Shown here piece by piece: positions 43,390 through 53,671 of a stretch of 64,000 nucleotides of DNA. Every line of letters begins with the position of its first letter. Position 1 is the stretch's first letter. The notes below the pieces were generated by a model that was given only the letters and a program-made list of their open reading frames with translations, was not told the DNA's origin and ran no database searches. Position numbers and translations under genes: made by a program. Origin of the DNA: Antarcticibacterium arcticum (GTDB lineage Bacteria > Bacteroidota > Bacteroidia > Flavobacteriales > Flavobacteriaceae); NCBI RefSeq assembly GCF_007993795.1, contig NZ_CP042476.1, positions 2,790,001-2,854,000 of the forward strand, in the 5' to 3' direction.

Positions 43390-44733
43390 ATGGAGCAAAG
43401 TGTAAAAGATTTTTTGGAGGTTGTTTCTAAAAGAAATCAGAACGAACCGGAGTTTTTACAAGCTGTACATGAGGTGGCCGAAACGGTTATCCCATTTATA
43501 GAAGAAAATAAAAAATACCAGAATAAAATGTTACTTGAACGCATGGTGGAACCTGAAAGGGTGATCATGTTTCGGGTGCCGTGGATCGATGATGCAGGGA
43601 AAACACAAATTAATAGAGGATTCAGGATCCAGATGAATTCGGCCATTGGACCATACAAAGGAGGAATGCGGTTTCACCCTTCCGTTAACCTAAGTATTTT
43701 AAAGTTCCTTGCCTTTGAACAAACCTTTAAAAACAGTCTTACCACTTTACCTATGGGTGGTGGAAAAGGAGGGTCAGATTTTGATCCTAAAGGAAAGTCA
43801 GACAATGAGGTGATGCGTTTTTGCCAAAGCCTTATGACAGAGCTTGAAAGACATATTGGTGCAGATACAGATGTTCCTGCTGGAGATATTGGAGTAGGGG
43901 CACGTGAGGTAGGTTATATGTTTGGCCAATACAAAAGGTTAAGAAATGAATTTACAGGAATTCTAACAGGAAAAGGACTTTCTTATGGTGGTTCCTTAAT
44001 ACGTCCTGAAGCAACCGGGTATGGAAATGTTTACTTCACCCAGAATATGCTGGAGTTAAAGGGAGATACCATAAAAGGAAAAACTGTGGTGATCTCAGGT
44101 TCCGGAAACGTGGCACAGTATGCAGCTGAAAAAGCTACTCAACTGGGTGCAAAAGTTGTTACAATGTCAGATTCCGGTGGGTACATATATGATGAAAATG
44201 GAATTGATGCTTCAAAACTTCAATTCATTATGGACCTTAAAAATGTAAGAAGAGGTAGAATAAGCGAGTATGTAGATCAATATCCTTCAGCAAAATATTT
44301 TGACGGAGAAACTCCATGGGGAATTGCCTGTGATATTGCCATGCCTTGTGCAACCCAAAACGAACTGGATAAGGCTGATGCTGAAAAACTGGTGAAAAAT
44401 GGTTGCCAGGTGGTAGGTGAAGGGGCTAATATGCCTTGTACACCAGATGCTGTTACGATATTCCAAAACGCTAAAATTCTTTTCTCTCCGGGGAAAGCGT
44501 CAAATGCCGGTGGAGTTGCAACTTCAGGTCTTGAGATGTCTCAAAACTCTATGAGATTTAACTGGACTGCAGAGGAAGTAGATAAAAAACTTCACGAAAT
44601 AATGAAAAATATTCACGCCGCCTGCGTTCAGTTTGGATCTCAGGAGGATGGATATGTAGATTATGTAAAAGGAGCAAATATTGCAGGTTTCGTAAAAGTA
44701 GCCGATGCCATGCTTGCGCAGGGAGTAGTATAA
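43390..44733 (+). CDS. gdhA: NADP-specific glutamate dehydrogenase
   Basis: 447 residues, the size of the hexameric NADP enzyme. It makes glutamate from 2-oxoglutarate and ammonia. The catalytic lysine lies in the LPMGGGKGGSDFDPKGKSD block, and GSGNVAQYAAEK is the Rossmann motif. Its strong expression is suggested by a good promoter and a perfect terminator. Monocistronic. Confidence 0.96.
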   Translation: MEQSVKDFLEVVSKRNQNEPEFLQAVHEVAETVIPFIEENKKYQNKMLLERMVEPERVIMFRVPWIDDAGKTQINRGFRIQMNSAIGPYKGGMRFHPSVNLSILKFLAFEQTFKNSLTTLPMGGGKGGSDFDPKGKSDNEVMRFCQSLMTELERHIGADTDVPAGDIGVGAREVGYMFGQYKRLRNEFTGILTGKGLSYGGSLIRPEATGYGNVYFTQNMLELKGDTIKGKTVVISGSGNVAQYAAEKATQLGAKVVTMSDSGGYIYDENGIDASKLQFIMDLKNVRRGRISEYVDQYPSAKYFDGETPWGIACDIAMPCATQNELDKADAEKLVKNGCQVVGEGANMPCTPDAVTIFQNAKILFSPGKASNAGGVATSGLEMSQNSMRFNWTAEEVDKKLHEIMKNIHAACVQFGSQEDGYVDYVKGANIAGFVKVADAMLAQGVV

Positions 44734-44763
44734 TCAATCCTCACCTTATTGGAATGCACAATT

Positions 44764-44786
44764 AATGCCGCCTTCAGGGCGGCATT
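44764..44786 (+). terminator. Terminator after gdhA
   Basis: AATGCCGCC at 44764-44772 pairs perfectly with GGCGGCATT at 44778-44786 around a five-base loop, followed by a T run. Confidence 0.92.
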
Positions 44787-44816
44787 TTTTATTTATCTTG
44801 GTTCAAAATTTCTCCC

Positions 44817-45536
44817 ATGTTGGTAAATACCAATGCTATTGTAATAAGTGCTCTTAAATATGCCGAGGCAGACCTCATTGTTAAATGCTATACACAAAAA
44901 AGCGGTTTAAAGACTTATTTGCTTCGGGGGATCATGAAATCCAGAAAAGGGAAATTTAAAGCTTCCATGTTCCAGCCTTTAACCCAACTGGAAATAGTTG
45001 GCAGGCATAAAGACAAAGGCTCTATGGAATACCTTCAGGATGCCAGAATTCTTCATCATTATTCGAGTTTACATACCAACGTGGTAAAATCTACGCTTGT
45101 TCTTTTCCTTTCCGAAATTCTTAGAAATTCCATCCAGGAAGAAGAGCAAAATGAAAGTTTATACCATTTTTTGGAAAATACCTTTAACTGGCTGGATTCA
45201 CATGATACTATTGCCAATTTTCATTTGCTTTTTATGCTCCGGCTAAGCCGTTACCTGGGCTTCTTCCCCGATGAGTTTCAGGGTGACAGCAAGTATTTTA
45301 ATTTGCTTGAGGGGGTGTTTCAAAATGTGAATACCGGCCTGTACTGTATAGAAGGTCCAAATTTAGAGCTTTTAAAGCGGTTGATGGGTACGAATTTTGA
45401 TGAGTTAGAAAACATCCAATTGACCAAAACCAAAAGATCAGAATTTCTCAATATGTTACTCAGTTACTACCAACTTCATATAGATTCTTTTAAAAAACCA
45501 AGATCTCTCAACGTTTTAAACGAAATTTTCCATTAA
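44817..45536 (+). CDS. recO: DNA repair protein RecO
   Basis: 239 residues. It begins with the OB-fold typical of RecO (MLVNTNAIVISALKYAEADLIVKCYT) and continues with a helical domain. RecO helps load RecA on SSB-coated single strands in the RecFOR pathway. The last base of its stop is the first base of the following TonB receptor ATG (TAATG), so the two are tightly coupled, an odd pairing of repair and transport functions. Confidence 0.92.
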   Translation: MLVNTNAIVISALKYAEADLIVKCYTQKSGLKTYLLRGIMKSRKGKFKASMFQPLTQLEIVGRHKDKGSMEYLQDARILHHYSSLHTNVVKSTLVLFLSEILRNSIQEEEQNESLYHFLENTFNWLDSHDTIANFHLLFMLRLSRYLGFFPDEFQGDSKYFNLLEGVFQNVNTGLYCIEGPNLELLKRLMGTNFDELENIQLTKTKRSEFLNMLLSYYQLHIDSFKKPRSLNVLNEIFH

Positions 45537-47933
45537 TGCGGTTATTAATACTTGTCCTGGGGCTTTTTTCCTGTGTAACAGTAATGGGACAAGAGGTGGT
45601 GGTCCTGGATAAGGGAACAAAGGAACCTTTATCCTATGTGGCCATATACAACAGGAATAAATCTACAACTACTTTTACTGCAGGACAGGGAAAAGCAGAT
45701 TTAAGCAAATTTAAGTCGCGGGAGATCATCATATTTAAACATATTTCCCATCTTGAATTTTCGGCTACTAAAGCAGAGATACTTGCTTCCGGCGGGAAAG
45801 TATTTCTCACGCTGGATGAAAGCCGGCTGGAGGAGGTAGTTCTTTCTGTTTCCAGATTTAAGCAGAAAAGTAAGGAAGTTCCCCAGAAGACCATAAGTAT
45901 AAAACCCGAAGATATTGCATTTCACAATCCGCAAACTTCAGCAGATCTTTTACAAAGCACCGGGAAAATATTTGTTCAGAAGAGTCAATTGGGGGCGGTA
46001 GTCCTATGATAAGGGGGTTTTCCACCAACAGATTATTACTCACGGTAGACGGGGTTCGTATGAACAATGCCATTTTTAGAAGTGGGAATATTCAGAATAT
46101 TATATCAATAGACCCACTGGCGGTGAACCATACAGAGGTGCTTCTGGGGCCGGGATCTGTTATTTACGGAAGTGATGCCATAGGGGGCGTAATGAATTTC
46201 TTTACCCTGAAACCCCGTTTCTCCTTTAAGGAAGAAAGGATTAACGGAAATGTTTTAACCCGCTATTCCACGGCTAATGAGGAAAAAACAACCCATGGAG
46301 ATATTAATTTTGGTTTTGAAAAATGGGCGTTTTTGACCAGTGTTACATATTCAGATTTTGGGAACCTGAAAATGGGGAGTCACGGGCCTGAAGATTACTT
46401 GCGGGGGGAATATGTGGAGATAAGGAATGGTGAAGACCAGCTTGTACAAAACAAAGACCCGAGGGTACAGGTGCCCACCGGATACAATCAGATCAATTTA
46501 CTTCAAAAAATAGCCTGGCAGCCCAACGATATATGGGATATCACACTGGGGGCTTATTATTCCACCACTTCAGATTTCTCCCGCTATGACCGTTTATATC
46601 AAAAACGCAATGGACAGTTTCGTTCAGCCCAGTGGTATTACGGACCTCAAACATGGTTCCTTGGCAATCTTCAGCTAAGCAAAAAGGGTAATGGGAAACT
46701 GTATGACAAAGCTAAATTTACCGGCGCTTACCAATATTTTGGTGAAAGCCGGCATGATCGCAATTTTAAAAAAGAAATCCTTTATTCCACCAGTGAAAAA
46801 GTTGATGCGTACTCGGCAAACCTTGATTTTGAAAAAGGTTTCATCAAGGATAAGCTTTTCTACGGCGTGGAATATGTAATAAATTATATAAGTTCACGGG
46901 GCGGAGGAGAAAATATCTTTAACGGGACAGCGGCCAGCCATCCTGCCAGATATCCCGATGGTTCCTCATGGCAATCCCTGGCCGCCTATACCGGTTACCA
47001 GATGGAACTGCATAACAATTTTCATATGCAATTTGGAGCCCGATATAACGCGATAATTCTGAGGGCTAATTTTAAAGATTCTTTTTACGAGTTGCCTTAT
47101 TCCAATGCCAATCTTAACACCGGTGCTCTCACGGGAAGTGTAGGGATTAATTGGCAGGCCAGGAAAAACCTGACCTGGAAAGCAAATGTTGCAACTGCCT
47201 TCAGGGCCCCCAATATTGACGATGTAGGTAAGATCTTTGATTCAGAACCTGGATCTGTGGTGGTGCCTAATCCACAATTAAAGCCGGAATATGCATACAA
47301 TGCTGAAATGGGCGTAAACTGGAAAGTTACAGAACATATTATTTTTGACCTCTCCTCATTCTATACAATCCTCGATAATGCAATGGTGCGCCGGGATTTT
47401 AATCTTAATGGCGAACGTACTTTGGTTTATCAGGGGGAGATCAATAATATTCAGGCAATACAGAATGCGGCCGGGGCCTGGGTATACGGTTTTGAGGGGG
47501 GCTGGAAGTTAAGTTTTCCCCTTCTTTACAATGGATCTCCCAACTCACAATAACTAAAGGAAAAGAGGAGCTGGATAATGGAGATACTGCCCCCCTGCGA
47601 CATGCGGCTCCCATATTTGCAAATTCGCACCTGGTTTTTAATATCAATAAAATAAAACTGGACCTTTTTGGAATTTATAACGGACAGTTCGATTTTGAGG
47701 ATCTCGCTCCTTCTGAACAGGGAAAAGCTTATCTCTATGCGGCAGATGCGAATGGCAATCCATACTCCCCATCCTGGTACACTCTCAATTTCACTGCCCA
47801 TTATGAGATCACCAAAGATTTAAGCACAACAGCTTCACTTGAAAATATCACAGATCAACGCTACCGCACTTATTCATCTGGGATTGCGGCTGCCGGGAGG
47901 AATTTTATTCTGGCATTGAGATATAGGTTTTAG
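45536..47933 (+). pseudogene. TonB-dependent receptor broken by two frameshifts
   Basis: The reading frame changes twice. Frame one (45536-46009) encodes a signal peptide, a carboxypeptidase-like domain and the start of the plug up to QKSQLGAVVL. Frame two (from 46006) continues at once with MIRGFSTNRLLLTVDGVRMN and most of the barrel to 47553. Frame three runs to the TAG at 47931-47933, ending ALRYRF, an outer-membrane C-terminus. Adding one G to the G5 run at 45991-45995 (giving QLGGGSPMIRG) and one C to the run at 47518-47521 restores a 799-residue receptor with no internal stop. The intact protein would import an iron, heme or carbohydrate ligand. It is either a young pseudogene or two homopolymer sequencing errors. 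Confidence 0.85.
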
Positions 47934-48095
47934 GAGATTCAGAAGTTTTAATATTTCCCGCCGTATATGCCAATCACACATTAAAATACTTAGGTTCAAA
48001 GCGTCCGGTGATTTTCACTTACTTTTTATGCGGTTTCTGGTCATTTTATTCTTAATAAATGATTATTTTCGCAGCTCATTAGAAATAAGCATAAA

Positions 48096-51000
48096 ATGAA
48101 CACAAAGTTCGCTGAATATAAAGGACTTGACCTTCCAAAAGTAGCTGAAGAAATTCTGAGCTATTGGAAGGAGAATGATATTTTTGAAAAAAGCGTAACT
48201 ACACGTGAAGGAAAAGAGCCATTTGTATTTTTTGAAGGCCCTCCTTCTGCTAATGGATTACCGGGAATTCACCACGTGATGGCCCGGGCCATTAAAGATA
48301 TTTTTTGCCGTTATAAAACCCAGAAAGGTTATCAGGTCAAAAGAAAGGCGGGATGGGATACCCATGGCCTGCCTATTGAACTGGGTGTTGAAAAAGAACT
48401 GGGGATTACCAAAGAAGACATTGGAACCAAAATAAGCGTAGAAAAATACAACGAGGCTTGTAAGAATGCCGTGATGCGCTATACCGATGTTTGGAATGAT
48501 CTTACTGAAAAGATGGGTTATTGGGTAGATATGGGAGATCCATATGTAACCTATAAATCCAAATATATGGAAACAGTGTGGTGGCTGCTTTCAGAAATCT
48601 ATAAAAAAGACCTTATTTATAAAGGTTACACCATCCAGCCGTATTCTCCAAAAGCCGGAACAGGTTTAAGTTCTCACGAGCTTAACCAACCCGGAACCTA
48701 TCAGGATGTTACAGACACTACGGTAACAGCAATGTTTAAAACCAAAAGAGATACTCTACCGGAATTTTTACTGGATATAGCTCCTGAAATATATATTATT
48801 GCCTGGACCACCACTCCCTGGACTCTTCCGGCCAATACTGCATTAACTGTTGGGCCTAAAATTGACTATGTAACCGTGCAAACCTATAATCAATATACGT
48901 TCCTGCCCGTAACCATAATTGTTGCAAAAGACCTTGCGGAAAAGCAATTTGATAAGAAATTTAAAAAAGTTGAAAATCCCGAAGGTTTAAAAGCCTACAA
49001 ACAGGGGGATAAGATCCCGTATTACATTGGAAAAAGTTTCAAGGGGAAAGATCTGGTTGAAATTAGATACGACCAATTACTTCCTTATGTTCAGCCATTT
49101 GAGCATCCTGAAAATGCTTTCAGGGTAATTGCCGGCGACTTTGTTACTACAGAGGATGGAACAGGAATAGTGCATACCTCCCCAACTTTTGGAGCAGATG
49201 ATGCCCTGGTTGCAAAACAGGCCAGCCCGGAAGTGCCGCCCTTGCTGGTGAAAGATGAGAATGATAACCTGGTACCTATTGTAGATCTTCAGGGTAAATT
49301 TATTAAGGAGATAGGAGAATTTGGCGGGAAGTATGTTAAGAACGAATATTATAATGAAGGAGAAGCGCCGGAACGATCTGTAGACGTTGAGATCGCAATA
49401 AAATTAAAAGAAGAGAACAGGGCTTTTAAAGTTGAAAAATATGTTCACAGCTATCCCAATTGCTGGAGAACAGATAAGCCAATATTATATTATCCATTGG
49501 ATTCCTGGTTCATAAAAGTAACCGCTTTCAAGGATAGAATGTTTGAATTGAACAAAGAGATCAACTGGAAGCCACAATCTACCGGGGAAGGCCGTTTTGG
49601 AAACTGGCTTGCAAATGCCAATGACTGGAACCTTTCCAGGAGCAGGTACTGGGGTATTCCATTACCCATCTGGCGTACTGAAGATGGTAAAGAAGAGATC
49701 ATTATTGGTTCAATTGAAGAATTAAAAACGGAGATTGGAAAGTCCGTTGAAGCCGGATTCATGAAAAACGATGTTTTTGAAGGTTTCGAAGTTGGTAATA
49801 TGACAGAGGAGAATTATGATAAGGTAGATCTTCACAAAAATGTTGTAGACGGGATCGTGCTGGTTTCAGCCTCAGGAAAACCTATGAACCGTGAGGCAGA
49901 TCTTATTGATGTATGGTTTGATTCTGGTTCTATGCCCTATGCTCAATGGCATTATCCTTTTGAAAATAAGGAAATGGTGGAAGCGGGTGAACGTAAGGCC
50001 GATTTCATTGCTGAAGGTGTTGACCAGACCAGAGGATGGTTCTATACCCTGCATGCCATTGCCACTATGATCTTTGATGATGTGGCATATAAGAATGTAG
50101 TATCAAACGGGCTTGTGCTGGATAAGAACGGGCAAAAAATGTCCAAACGCCTGGGCAACGCCGCAGATCCTTTTACTACCCTTTCAACCTATGGGGCAGA
50201 TGCTACCAGGTGGTATATGATCTCCAATGCCAACCCCTGGGACAACTTAAAATTTGATTTGGAAGGCATAGGAGAAGTGAGCAGGAAGTTTTTCGGGACT
50301 TTATACAATACCTATTCCTTCTTCACTTTGTATGCAAATCTGGATAAATTTAAATATTCTGAAGATGATATTCCTATGGAGCAGCGTCCTGAAATTGACC
50401 GCTGGATCCTTTCGGAATTAAATACGCTTATCAAGAAAGTTGATAAATTTTATGCTGAATATGAACCTACCAGAGCCACTCGCGCCATTTCTGAATTTGT
50501 TCAGGAAAATCTGAGCAACTGGTATGTGCGGTTAAGCCGAAGAAGATTCTGGAAAGGCGATTATGAGCAGGATAAAATTTCAGCGTATCAAACTCTTTAC
50601 ACCTGTTTAGTAGCAGTTGCAAAAATGAGTGCGCCGGTAGCGCCGTTCTTTATGGAAAAGCTGTACCGGGACCTGAACGCGGTTACGGGGAAAGAGGCTT
50701 ATGAATCTGTTCACCTCGCAAATTTCCCAGAGTATAACAAAGAACTGGTAGATAAAGATCTGGAGCATAAAATGGAAAAGGCACAAACCATTTCATCCCT
50801 GGTTTTGTCACTTAGAAAAAAGGAAATGATAAAAGTGCGCCAGCCATTGCAGCGCATTATGATACCTGTATTTGATGAGCGCCAAAAAGCCGAAATTACA
50901 GCGGTAGAAGACCTTATAAAATCTGAGGTGAATGTGAAGGAGATCCAGCTTATAGATGACGCTTCCGGCCTATTGGTAAAACAGGCAAAACCAAATTTCA

Positions 51001-51497
51001 AAGTACTTGGGCCTCGATACGGGAAGGATATGAAAGCCGTAGTTGAAATTATCAATAATTTCCAGGCTCAGGATATAGCTTTGCTTGAGCAGGATGGAAA
51101 ATATGAGGTTGAGATTAATGGAAAAATGACTAAATTGGTTCCTGAAGATGTAGTAATTACCTCACAGGATATAGAGGGCTGGTTAGTTGCCAGCAGCGGT
51201 AAAATTACCGTAGCCCTGGACGTCCATATTTCCGAAGAATTAAAAATGGAAGGTATTGCCCGGGAATTGGTTAACCGGATCCAGAATTTGAGAAAAGATT
51301 CAGGATTGGAAGTAACCGATACCATAAATGTGACCCTACTGAAAGATGGCATTGTCGAGGATGCTGTCTCAAAAAATATAAATTATATTAAGAACGAAAC
51401 ACTCACTGCAAGCCTCGAATTTGCAGACGTGGTTACAGATGGCACGCTAATTGAGTTCGACGATGTGACCACCAAATTGTGTATCAAAAAACATTAA
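48096..51497 (+). CDS. ileS: Isoleucine--tRNA ligase
   Basis: 1133 residues, in the range of the long bacterial type. The class I HIGH motif appears as GLPGIHHVMAR at about 58-68, and KMSKR in DKNGQKMSKRLGN; the editing domain with TTPWTLPANTAL lies between. It charges tRNA-Ile in the cytoplasm. A TATTTTCG-like box 24 bases before the ATG may be its promoter. Followed five bases later by the DksA-like gene and then lspA, a conserved flavobacterial order. Confidence 0.97.
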   Translation: MNTKFAEYKGLDLPKVAEEILSYWKENDIFEKSVTTREGKEPFVFFEGPPSANGLPGIHHVMARAIKDIFCRYKTQKGYQVKRKAGWDTHGLPIELGVEKELGITKEDIGTKISVEKYNEACKNAVMRYTDVWNDLTEKMGYWVDMGDPYVTYKSKYMETVWWLLSEIYKKDLIYKGYTIQPYSPKAGTGLSSHELNQPGTYQDVTDTTVTAMFKTKRDTLPEFLLDIAPEIYIIAWTTTPWTLPANTALTVGPKIDYVTVQTYNQYTFLPVTIIVAKDLAEKQFDKKFKKVENPEGLKAYKQGDKIPYYIGKSFKGKDLVEIRYDQLLPYVQPFEHPENAFRVIAGDFVTTEDGTGIVHTSPTFGADDALVAKQASPEVPPLLVKDENDNLVPIVDLQGKFIKEIGEFGGKYVKNEYYNEGEAPERSVDVEIAIKLKEENRAFKVEKYVHSYPNCWRTDKPILYYPLDSWFIKVTAFKDRMFELNKEINWKPQSTGEGRFGNWLANANDWNLSRSRYWGIPLPIWRTEDGKEEIIIGSIEELKTEIGKSVEAGFMKNDVFEGFEVGNMTEENYDKVDLHKNVVDGIVLVSASGKPMNREADLIDVWFDSGSMPYAQWHYPFENKEMVEAGERKADFIAEGVDQTRGWFYTLHAIATMIFDDVAYKNVVSNGLVLDKNGQKMSKRLGNAADPFTTLSTYGADATRWYMISNANPWDNLKFDLEGIGEVSRKFFGTLYNTYSFFTLYANLDKFKYSEDDIPMEQRPEIDRWILSELNTLIKKVDKFYAEYEPTRATRAISEFVQENLSNWYVRLSRRRFWKGDYEQDKISAYQTLYTCLVAVAKMSAPVAPFFMEKLYRDLNAVTGKEAYESVHLANFPEYNKELVDKDLEHKMEKAQTISSLVLSLRKKEMIKVRQPLQRIMIPVFDERQKAEITAVEDLIKSEVNVKEIQLIDDASGLLVKQAKPNFKVLGPRYGKDMKAVVEIINNFQAQDIALLEQDGKYEVEINGKMTKLVPEDVVITSQDIEGWLVASSGKITVALDVHISEELKMEGIARELVNRIQNLRKDSGLEVTDTINVTLLKDGIVEDAVSKNINYIKNETLTASLEFADVVTDGTLIEFDDVTTKLCIKKH

Positions 51498-51502
51498 GAC
51501 CC

Positions 51503-51886
51503 ATGTCAACAGAAATTAAAGAACGCTTTAACGATGCTGAGTTAGCCGAATTTAAGGAGCTAATCCAGTCAAAGATCGCCAAGGCACAGGAGCAACTGGC
51601 ACTTTATAAGAGTGCTTACGTGAACGATGGTAACAACGGGACAGATGATACTTCCCCAACATTTAAGGCATTTGAAGAGGGTAGTGAAACCCTTAGCAAA
51701 GAAGCGAATTCTCAGCTGGCCATTAGACAGGAAAAATTTATCAGGGATCTTAAAAACGCCCTTGTTCGTATTGAAAACAAAACCTACGGCATTTGCAGGG
51801 TAACCGGGAAACTTATTAATAAGGACCGTCTAAAACTGGTTCCCCACGCAACTTTAAGTATAGAAGCAAAAAATCTACAGCGTTAA
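51503..51886 (+). CDS. TraR/DksA-family protein with degenerate zinc finger
   Basis: 127 residues from the ATG at 51503, which follows the ileS stop. A helical coiled-coil region (about 1-95) precedes the C-terminal YGICRVTGKLINKDRLKLVPHATLSIEAK. True DksA has four zinc cysteines; here only one Cys remains, a variant typical for Bacteroidota homologues next to ileS and lspA. It would bind RNA polymerase through its secondary channel, but whether it acts like DksA with ppGpp is unknown. Confidence 0.88.
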   Translation: MSTEIKERFNDAELAEFKELIQSKIAKAQEQLALYKSAYVNDGNNGTDDTSPTFKAFEEGSETLSKEANSQLAIRQEKFIRDLKNALVRIENKTYGICRVTGKLINKDRLKLVPHATLSIEAKNLQR

Positions 51887-51910
51887 GCGTTAGGTTTTTA
51901 AAATAAAACT

Positions 51911-51945
51911 AAGCGTTCCTTACAGGTTTACCTTTGGGAACGCTT
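51911..51945 (+). terminator. Terminator after the DksA-like gene
   Basis: AAGCGTTCC at 51911-51919 pairs perfectly with GGAACGCTT at 51937-51945 around a 17-base loop, followed by TATTTTTTT that runs into the next ATG. It probably ends the ileS-dksA transcript. Confidence 0.75.
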
Positions 51946-51954
51946 TATTTTTTT

Positions 51955-52581
51955 ATGAAACTCATGAAACATTTCCTTATCCTATTCTTTAGTTTTTGTT
52001 TTCTTGGCAGTTTTGCCCAGAAAGACACTGCTGTTGAGGTTGATGCAAAGGGAATTAAAAAAATATATATCCTTGCTGAAGAAGTATTCAGGATAAATTT
52101 AAAAACTTCAGAAACAAATAAAATTACCCTTACCTCCCATTCTGAGGGCGAATATTATAACGATATCTCGCTGGATATGAAAGTAGAGCAGGAACAAATT
52201 ACCCTTACTTCAAATTTCCCTGCCCAATTGCAGAATGGGTATGACAAATTAAGCGCTCACAAGGTTTTCTCCCTTGAAATAATGCTGGAGATACCGGAAG
52301 GTCTGGAAGTGTATGTGCGCTCTAGCCAGGCTTCCCTGAGGGGGAGGGGAAATTTTAATTACCTGGAGGCAGAATTAAAATCAGGATATTGCCAACTTAC
52401 CAACTTTACCGGAAATGCGCTTATTAATACTTACAGCGGCAATATTGAAATGGAGACCTCTAATGCAGTTTTTACGGCTCTTTCGCGAAACGGAAAAGTG
52501 TTACAAAGTGGATTTTCCAGGGGGGATCATAAAATTGAACTGCGCTCCATTACCGGCGATATTAGCGTGTGGGAAAACTAA
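51955..52581 (+). CDS. Exported adhesin-like beta-helix protein
   Basis: 208 residues from ATG 51955; a second ATG at 51964 is equally possible. A signal peptide (cleavage near GSFAQ) is followed by repeated short beta strands (VEVDAKGIKKIYILAEEVFR, then LEAELKSGYCQLTNFTGNAL), the style of the DUF4097 right-handed beta-helix family. Location is periplasmic or surface. Function unknown. The start lies immediately after a terminator, so a separate promoter is needed but none is clear. Confidence 0.78.
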   Translation: MKLMKHFLILFFSFCFLGSFAQKDTAVEVDAKGIKKIYILAEEVFRINLKTSETNKITLTSHSEGEYYNDISLDMKVEQEQITLTSNFPAQLQNGYDKLSAHKVFSLEIMLEIPEGLEVYVRSSQASLRGRGNFNYLEAELKSGYCQLTNFTGNALINTYSGNIEMETSNAVFTALSRNGKVLQSGFSRGDHKIELRSITGDISVWEN

Positions 52582-52591
52582 ATAATATTAG

Positions 52592-52599
52592 TATTTTTG
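52592..52599 (+). promoter_or_regulatory. Bacteroidota -7 box before lspA
   Basis: TATTTTTG at 52592-52599 matches TAnnTTTG, 22 bases before the lspA ATG. The -33 position has no clear element, so this is a moderate candidate. Confidence 0.45.
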
Positions 52600-52621
52600 A
52601 GCCCTTTAACAACCGAATTTC

Positions 52622-53257
52622 ATGTCTATAAAAAAAGCAAGCCTTATAATAATTTTGATCCTTTTGATAGATCAGATCTCGAAATTTTACATAAAGACCA
52701 ATTTTGTTCTTGGTGAAGAGATAAAAGTATTTAACTGGTTCAGCATTTTGTTTGTAGAAAATGAAGGAATGGCCTGGGGTGCTAAAATTCCCGGGGAGTA
52801 TGGAAAACTATTGCTCACCCTTTTTCGTCTTGGAGCTATAGTGGGTATTGCATATTGGCTATGGGATTCTGTAAGGAACAATGGAGCAAGAGTTCTCATA
52901 ATAGCGATCTCTTTTATCTTTGCAGGAGCTTTCGGCAATATTATAGATTCGGTATTTTATGGAATGATCTTTACAGATAGTTACGGGAGGGTAGCCGAGT
53001 TCATGCCCGAGGCCGGAGGTTATGCCGGTATATTTCACGGGAAAGTAGTAGATATGCTTTATTTCCCATTATATGACGGGCCGCTGCCATCCTGGATCCC
53101 TTTTTGGGGTGGTGATAATTTCACCTTCTTTGAACCGGTATTTAATGTGGCAGATACCGCAATAAGCACAGGTGTAGGTCTCCTGTTATTTTTCAATAAG
53201 AAAGCATTCCCAGATAAAAAGGAAGAGGAAATAAAAGAAAGGGCCGCAGGAAATTAA
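52622..53257 (+). CDS. lspA: Lipoprotein signal peptidase (SPase II)
   Basis: 211 residues with four membrane helices. The family block VENEGMAWGA is at about 41-50, and the two catalytic aspartates lie in GAFGNIIDSVFYG and FNVADTAISTG. It cuts the signal peptide of lipidated prolipoproteins in the inner membrane, and so serves the many lipoproteins in this window. The last four bases overlap the stop of the response regulator gene on the opposite strand. Confidence 0.95.
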   Translation: MSIKKASLIIILILLIDQISKFYIKTNFVLGEEIKVFNWFSILFVENEGMAWGAKIPGEYGKLLLTLFRLGAIVGIAYWLWDSVRNNGARVLIIAISFIFAGAFGNIIDSVFYGMIFTDSYGRVAEFMPEAGGYAGIFHGKVVDMLYFPLYDGPLPSWIPFWGGDNFTFFEPVFNVADTAISTGVGLLLFFNKKAFPDKKEEEIKERAAGN

Positions 53258-53667
53258 GCGACGTTTTTTTCAAAGATCTGCTCAAACTTCTTCAATTCTA
53301 TAGGCTTGATCAAATAATCTGTTACCAGGTTAAATGATTTCGCCCTTTCCAGATCTCTTGGATCAATTGAGGAAGAAACCACATATAGTGTGATCTTCTT
53401 GTCAAAGTTGTTTTTGATCTTTATAAACTCCCCAAGGAATTCCCAGCCATCCATTACAGGCATGTTGAGATCCAGGAAGATAATATCCGGAAGTTTTTCC
53501 TCGGTCATATTGGTTAGAATCACTTTGAAATATTCCAGTGCTTCCAGCCCATTTTTGAAGATTAAAAGATTTTCAGAAAGGTGTTTGATCTCAATGATCT
53601 TCTTCACCAGGTTAACGTATATCTTATCATCATCGATGATACACGCCAATTCTATTTTTTGCCCCAT
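53254..53667 (-). CDS. Response regulator, CheY-like receiver only
   Basis: 137 residues from ATG 53667; an earlier in-frame ATG would extend into the kinase gene. The receiver has the acidic cluster DDD at 12-14, phospho-acceptor Asp66 in FLDLNMPVMDGWEF, and the Thr/Ser and Lys partners (VVSSS, YLIKPI). No output domain follows, so it works as a stand-alone receiver or in a phosphorelay. It starts four bases after the stop of the histidine kinase gene, its obvious partner. Confidence 0.92.
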   Translation of the reverse strand: MGQKIELACIIDDDKIYVNLVKKIIEIKHLSENLLIFKNGLEALEYFKVILTNMTEEKLPDIIFLDLNMPVMDGWEFLGEFIKIKNNFDKKITLYVVSSSIDPRDLERAKSFNLVTDYLIKPIELKKFEQIFEKNVA

Positions 53668-53671
53668 TTTA

